Positions 60,168 through 64,000 of a DNA stretch of 64,000 nt are shown in pieces. The position numbers were made by a program, and so were the translations under genes. Below the pieces are notes generated by a model. The model made no database searches. It was not told the origin of the DNA and worked only from the letters and a program-made list of their open reading frames with translations. Position 1 is the first letter of the stretch. Each line of letters begins with the position of its first letter. This DNA comes from Sphingomonas sp. UBA978 (GTDB lineage Bacteria; Pseudomonadota; Alphaproteobacteria; Sphingomonadales; Sphingomonadaceae), in NCBI RefSeq assembly GCF_002292295.1, contig NZ_DBBS01000016.1, positions 69,765 through 133,764 on the forward strand. Direction: 5' to 3'.

Positions 60168-60878
60168 ATGGCAAATATCGTGCAGTTCGAAAACGTTGGG
60201 CTGCGGTATGGCACCGATCAGGAAACCCTGTCGGACATCAGCTTCACGCTGGGCAGCGGCGCCTTCTATTTTCTGACCGGCGCGAGCGGCGCGGGCAAGA
60301 CCTCGCTGCTCAAATTGCTCTATCTCGCGCAGCGGCCGAGCCGCGGGATCATCCGGCTGTTCGGCGAGGATGCGGTGACGATGCCGCGCAGCCGCCTGCC
60401 CGGATTCCGCCGCCGGATCGGCGTGGTGTTCCAGGATTTCCGGCTGGTGCCGCATTTGTCCGCCTGGGACAATATCGCGCTGCCGCTGCGCGTCGCCGGC
60501 ATGCCCGAGGCGGATATCGAACAGCCGGTGCGCGAGATGCTGGCCTGGGTCGGCCTCGCCGAACGCGCGCGCGCGCGCCCGGCGACTTTGTCGGGCGGCG
60601 AGCAGCAGCGCGTCGCCATCGCCCGCGCGGTGATCGGCCGGCCGGAGGTGCTGGTCGCGGACGAACCGACCGGCAACGTCGATCCCGACATGGCAGACCG
60701 GCTGATCCATCTGTTCGAATCGCTCAACAAGCTCGGCACCACCGTCGTCGTCGCGACGCACGATTTCCAGCTGCTCAACCGCGTGCCGGGGGCGCAGATG
60801 ATGCGGCTCGACAAGGGCCGGCTGCACGATCCGACCGGGTCGCTGCGCTATCCGCCGCCGCCGCGGGGGCAGGCATGA
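60168..60878 (+). CDS. ftsE: Cell-division ABC ATPase FtsE
   Basis: FtsE with FtsX activates septal peptidoglycan hydrolases. The ATG at 60168 gives 236 aa; the upstream open frame lacks homology. Walker A is TGASGAGKTSLLKLL, the signature is TLSGGEQQRVAIARA, Walker B is VLVADEPTGNVDP, and the Q-loop is GVVFQDFRLVPHLSAWDN. The NP motif expected in the family is kept. It precedes ftsX by 16 bases. Confidence 0.96.
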   Translation: MANIVQFENVGLRYGTDQETLSDISFTLGSGAFYFLTGASGAGKTSLLKLLYLAQRPSRGIIRLFGEDAVTMPRSRLPGFRRRIGVVFQDFRLVPHLSAWDNIALPLRVAGMPEADIEQPVREMLAWVGLAERARARPATLSGGEQQRVAIARAVIGRPEVLVADEPTGNVDPDMADRLIHLFESLNKLGTTVVVATHDFQLLNRVPGAQMMRLDKGRLHDPTGSLRYPPPPRGQA

Positions 60879-60894
60879 GCGGAAGGCCGGCGGC

Positions 60895-61764
60895 GTGAGC
60901 GGGGCGGACCGGCGCGTCCTCGACGAGGCGGGTGGCCTGCGCGCGATGACCTGGGTCATGGCGATCATGCTGTTCCTGACGCTGCTCGCCGCCGCGCTCG
61001 GGCTCGGCACGCGCCAGTCGGCGCAGGCGCTCGAACGGCAGCTCGCCGGGCGGCTGACGGTACAGGTGGTGGAGGGCAGTCCGGTCGCGCGCGATGCGCT
61101 GGCGGCGCGCACGCTCGGCGTGCTGCGCGCGCTGCCCGGGGTACGGCGTGCCACGCCGGTGGATCGCGCCGCGCTGCAGCGCCTGCTCGAACCGTGGCTG
61201 GGCAGCACGGGCGCCGATGCCGACCTGCCGGTGCCGGCGATGATCGACGTTGACCTCGCCGCCGGCGCCGATCCCGATCCGGTCGTCGCCGCGGTGAAGC
61301 GGATCAGCGGCCAGAGCCGCGTCGACCGGCACCAGCGCTGGATGTCGCCGGTCGGCGATTTCCTCGATACGCTGACCTGGCTGGCGCTCGGCCTCGTCGT
61401 GCTGATGCTCGCCGCCACCGCCGCGGTCGTCGTGCTGGCGGCGCGCGCCGGACTCGAGACGCATCGCGCGACGATCGAGGTGATGCACATGCTCGGATCG
61501 ACCGACCTGCAGGTCGCGCGGCTGTTCCAGCGGCGGATCGCGCTCGACGCCGCGATCGGTGCCGCGGCGGGCGGCGCCGCGGCGCTGGCGGTGCTCGCCT
61601 TCCTCGGCACGCGGCTGGCGGCGCTGGGGTCCGAACTGCTCGGCGGCATCACGCTGGGGGCGGGCGACTGGGCGCTGCTGGTGCTGCTGCCGGTCGGCTT
61701 CGTCGTGCTGGCGACCGCGGCGGCGCGGATGACGATCGTCGGCGCGCTGAGGCAGGCGCTATGA
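60895..61764 (+). CDS. ftsX: Cell-division membrane protein FtsX
   Basis: FtsX is the permease-like partner of FtsE. From GTG 60895 (GGAAGG upstream) the product is 289 aa with one helix at about residues 18-38, a periplasmic domain, and three more helices (about 155-185, 215-240, 255-280). The segment ATIEVMHMLGSTDLQVARLFQRRIALDAAIGAA is the coupling region of the FtsX/FtsE type. It ends by overlap (ATGA) with the next gene. Confidence 0.94.
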   Translation: MSGADRRVLDEAGGLRAMTWVMAIMLFLTLLAAALGLGTRQSAQALERQLAGRLTVQVVEGSPVARDALAARTLGVLRALPGVRRATPVDRAALQRLLEPWLGSTGADADLPVPAMIDVDLAAGADPDPVVAAVKRISGQSRVDRHQRWMSPVGDFLDTLTWLALGLVVLMLAATAAVVVLAARAGLETHRATIEVMHMLGSTDLQVARLFQRRIALDAAIGAAAGGAAALAVLAFLGTRLAALGSELLGGITLGAGDWALLVLLPVGFVVLATAAARMTIVGALRQAL

Positions 61765-62297
61765 TGACGCGGCTGCTCGGGCTGGTCGCTTTGGTGTGGT
61801 GCCTCGGCTTTGCCGTGTTCATGCTGCTGCTGCCGCGCCCGCTGGAGGGCAACACCACCGATGCGATCGTGGTGCCGACCGGCGGCGCGGGCCGGATCGA
61901 CCGCGGCATCGCGCTGCTGCAGGCGCATCAGGCGCGGCGGATGCTCGTCACCGGCGTCGCGCCGGGGGTGCGGCCGATCGACCTCGCGCGCGAATATCGC
62001 ACGCCGGCGGCGCTGTTCGCCTGCTGCATCGATCTCGGCGCGGATGCGGTCGACACGCGCTCGAACGGCGAGGAAACCGCCGCCTGGGTCAAGACCCACG
62101 GCTATCGCACGATCCGGCTCGTCACCTCCGACTGGCACGTGCCGCGCGCGCGGATGGAACTCGGCGCGGCGATGGGGCCGGGCGTGCGCGTGCTCGGCGA
62201 CGGCGTGCCGAGCACGCCGCGGCTCGGCACCCTGGTCAACGAATATAACAAGCTGATCCTGCGGCGCGTCGCGCTGTGGCTGGGAGTGGGTGGATGA
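61761..62297 (+). CDS. YdcF-family (DUF218) membrane protein
   Basis: This is a 178-aa protein with one N-terminal helix (about residues 5-27) and a DUF218 domain. TDAIVVPTGGAGRIDRGIALLQAHQARRMLVTG is the binding loop; DTRSNGEETAAWVKTHGYRTIRLVTSDWHVPRARMEL completes the family order. DUF218 proteins are linked to envelope polysaccharide handling. It overlaps ftsX and plsC by 4 bases each. Confidence 0.92.
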   Translation: MMTRLLGLVALVWCLGFAVFMLLLPRPLEGNTTDAIVVPTGGAGRIDRGIALLQAHQARRMLVTGVAPGVRPIDLAREYRTPAALFACCIDLGADAVDTRSNGEETAAWVKTHGYRTIRLVTSDWHVPRARMELGAAMGPGVRVLGDGVPSTPRLGTLVNEYNKLILRRVALWLGVGG

Positions 62298-62980
62298 ACC
62301 GGTTGCGGACCCTGATCTTCACGATCATGTTCTATGGCCTCTCCGTCCCGATCGTCCTCACCGTCCCGGTGTCGGCGCTGTTCGGGCGCGCCGCGGTGAT
62401 GCGGCATGCGCATGTCTGGGCGCGGATGCACCGGCTGCTGTACCGCACCGTCATGGGCATTCGCGTGGTCGTCGAGGGGCAGGTGCCGGACGGCGCCATC
62501 TTCTACGCCGCCAAACATCAGGCGATGTTCGAAACGCTGGAATTGCAGCTGGTGCTCGGCGGCCCGGCGATGGTCATCAAGCGCGAACTCAGCCGGCTGC
62601 CGTTCTGGGGCTGGGCGGCGATGCGCTACGGCGGGATCGTCGCCGATCGCGAAGCCTCGGCGAGCGCGCTGCGATCGATGATGCGCGCCGCCAAGGCGCT
62701 GAAGGCGGAGGGGCGGTCGATCCTGATCTATCCGGAGGGCACGCGCGTGTCGCCGGGCGAGCAGCCACCGCTGCAATCGGGGTTCGCCGGCCTGTATCGC
62801 GCGCTGGGCATGCCGGTGGTGCCGGTGGCGCTCGACACCGGCGTGGTGTGGCCGAAGCAGGGGGCGAAGCGGCCGGGCGTGGTGACGATCCGGCTGGGTG
62901 ACGTGATCCCCGCCGGCCTGCCCCGCGCCGAGATCGAGGCGCGGGTCCACAGCGCGATCAACGTGCTCGATCGCGGCTAG
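62294..62980 (+). CDS. plsC: 1-acylglycerol-3-phosphate acyltransferase
   Basis: PlsC adds the second acyl chain to lysophosphatidate. The ATG at 62294 gives 228 aa. The usual HX4D motif reads HQAMFE (AAKHQAMFETLE), so Glu replaces Asp, a variant I recall from relatives. IYPEGTRVSPGE holds the EGTR motif, and VVPVALDTGVVWP is a later block. An N-terminal membrane segment is present. It ends the ftsE-ftsX operon. Confidence 0.92.
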   Translation: MNRLRTLIFTIMFYGLSVPIVLTVPVSALFGRAAVMRHAHVWARMHRLLYRTVMGIRVVVEGQVPDGAIFYAAKHQAMFETLELQLVLGGPAMVIKRELSRLPFWGWAAMRYGGIVADREASASALRSMMRAAKALKAEGRSILIYPEGTRVSPGEQPPLQSGFAGLYRALGMPVVPVALDTGVVWPKQGAKRPGVVTIRLGDVIPAGLPRAEIEARVHSAINVLDRG

Positions 62981-63019
62981 AAGTGCGTCGACCGGTCCGG
63001 CACGGACGCGCCTGTCGCG

Positions 63020-63925
63020 TCAGTGGCTGCGGCCGAAGTCCGGCTTGGCGTCGTCCTGACCCTGTTCGATGATCGACCGGCGGATCGCGCGGGTGCGGGT
63101 GAACAGGTCGAACAACTGCTCGCCATCGCCCCAGCGGATCGCGCGTTGCAGCATCGTCACGTCCTCGGTCAGCCGCTGCAGGATCTCCAGCACCGCCTCG
63201 CGATTGTTGAGGAAGACGTCGCGCCACATCGTCGGATCGGAGGCGGCGATGCGGGTGAAGTCGCGGAACCCGCCGGCGGAGAATTTGATGACCTCCGACT
63301 GCGTCACCTCCTCGAGGTCGCTGGCGGTGCCGACGATCGAATAGGCGATGAGGTGCGGCACATGGCTGGTCACCGCGAGCACCAGATCGTGATGCTTCGG
63401 GGTCATCACCTCGACCTGCGCGCCCAAAGCCTCCCAGAAGGCGCGCAATCGCAGCACGGGCGCGTCGGGCGTGCCGTCCTCGGGCGTCAGGATGCACCAG
63501 CGGCCGCGGAACAGCGTCGCGAAGCCCGCCTCGGGGCCGCTGTGCTCGGTGCCGGCGACCGGGTGGCCGGGGACGATCGTCGCGTCGGGCAGCACCGCGC
63601 GCAATGCCGCGAGCACGCTCTCCTTCGATCCGCCGACGTCGCTGACGATCGCGTCGGCGGGCAGGTCGTCGACGAACTCCGCCGCGACCGCGCCCATCGC
63701 GCCGACGGGGACGCAGAGCATGACGAGGTCGGCGTCGATCACCGCCGCACCGGCGCTGTCGGCGATGTCGTCGGCGAGGTCGATCCGGTCGGCGATCGCG
63801 CGCACGTCGGGATCGGCGTCATAGCCGGTGATCCGCACCGTCGGCATCGCCGCCCGCACGCCGCGCGCCACCGACGATCCGATCAGGCCTAGCCCGATGA
63901 TGGTGACGCGCGCGAAGGGCAGCAT
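63020..63925 (-). CDS. tyrC: Cyclohexadienyl (prephenate/arogenate) dehydrogenase
   Basis: This enzyme makes the tyrosine precursor from prephenate or arogenate. The product is 301 aa. The NAD fold is VTIIGLGLIGSSVARGV near residue 8; VSDVGGSKESV and PGHPVAGTEHSGPEAG are diagnostic, the latter with the catalytic His. TSHVPHLIAYSIVG follows. It overlaps hisC as TGATG. A hisH/hisC homologue paired with tyrC is known from Zymomonas, which fits this lineage. Confidence 0.95.
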   Translation of the reverse strand: MLPFARVTIIGLGLIGSSVARGVRAAMPTVRITGYDADPDVRAIADRIDLADDIADSAGAAVIDADLVMLCVPVGAMGAVAAEFVDDLPADAIVSDVGGSKESVLAALRAVLPDATIVPGHPVAGTEHSGPEAGFATLFRGRWCILTPEDGTPDAPVLRLRAFWEALGAQVEVMTPKHHDLVLAVTSHVPHLIAYSIVGTASDLEEVTQSEVIKFSAGGFRDFTRIAASDPTMWRDVFLNNREAVLEILQRLTEDVTMLQRAIRWGDGEQLFDLFTRTRAIRRSIIEQGQDDAKPDFGRSH

Positions 63926-64000
63926 CAGGCGGCCCGTTCGACCTCGGCGCGGAGCACGGCGACGACGTCGCGCATCTCCGCCTCGGTGCCGATCGTGATC
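63925..64000 (-). CDS. hisC: Histidinol-phosphate aminotransferase, 3' end only
   Basis: Only the last 24 residues are inside the window, reading ITIGTEAEMRDVVAVLRAEV and ending ERAA. The ITIGTxxEM pattern is the usual HisC C terminus, and the position before tyrC agrees. The gene continues beyond the right edge. Confidence 0.85.
   Translation of the reverse strand, partial: ITIGTEAEMRDVVAVLRAEVERAA

Noticed and set aside
60048..62138. 696-codon minus-strand open frame opposite ftsE-ftsX
   Set aside because: Antisense shadow; the plus-strand genes carry complete ABC and FtsX motifs.

Overview
The window is GC-rich, gene-dense chromosomal DNA from an alphaproteobacterium, most likely a Sphingomonadaceae member (Sphingomonas-like). 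This rests on the origin-proximal gene order, the lineage-typical small families (MmcB, DUF1491, DUF6489, DUF3576) and the hisC-tyrC pair, which I recall from Zymomonas. I see no insertion sequence, prophage, integrase or CRISPR array. Many neighbouring genes overlap by 4 or 5 bases (ATGA, GTGA, TGATG), so most functions here sit in translationally coupled operons.

Layout. (1) 1-14.4 kb: a leftward flagellar operon, headed by a sigma-54 activator and running fliE-F-G-H-I-J-K-L-M-N-O-P-Q, with a divergent flagellin gene and its terminator. The hook-length gene fliK is very long (900 aa). (2) 14.5-25 kb: housekeeping genes, namely a CnoX-type thioredoxin, a LON-domain protein, Trm112, a MAPEG protein, a UbiH-type hydroxylase, ftsK, lolA, xth, ribA, mmcB, a SleB-type hydrolase and DUF1491. 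(3) 25-46 kb: the replication-origin region. It runs ptsN, hpf, dnaQ-coaE-aroE-maf, ppsR, then a cluster of DnaA boxes (oriC, about 30.40-30.69 kb), hemE-hemJ, rho, terC, mnmE-mnmG-rsmG-parA-parB, and holA-lptE-leuS. Three 16-bp parS sites lie between 36.79 and 39.23 kb, two of them inside the rsmG coding sequence. (4) 46-54 kb: an orphan envelope protein, thiamine-phosphate synthase, a YggS-like protein, a HAD phosphatase, ankyrin, SCO1, YcgN and YgjP genes, a class A PBP and msrB. (5) 54-57.6 kb: an overlapping type III polyketide synthase / methyltransferase / FAD-oxidoreductase set with a divergent MarR-like gene, resembling phenolic-lipid (srsABC-like) loci. (6) 57.7-64 kb: tRNA-Leu(GAG), a MATE exporter, a zinc-ribbon protein, ftsE-ftsX-ydcF-plsC, tyrC and the 3' end of hisC.

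How the genes work together. The flagellar operon supplies the export gate, C-ring, MS-ring and export ATPase of one flagellar system, with its own activator at the head. The central block joins initiation (oriC), segregation (parAB/parS), polymerase subunits (dnaQ, holA) and tRNA modification (mnmE/G) in the order typical of alphaproteobacterial origins. The best leads for new biology are the polyketide cassette, two genes whose Shine-Dalgarno sequences point to CTG start codons, a terminator that overlaps the mmcB start, and structured leaders before xth, rho and terC.
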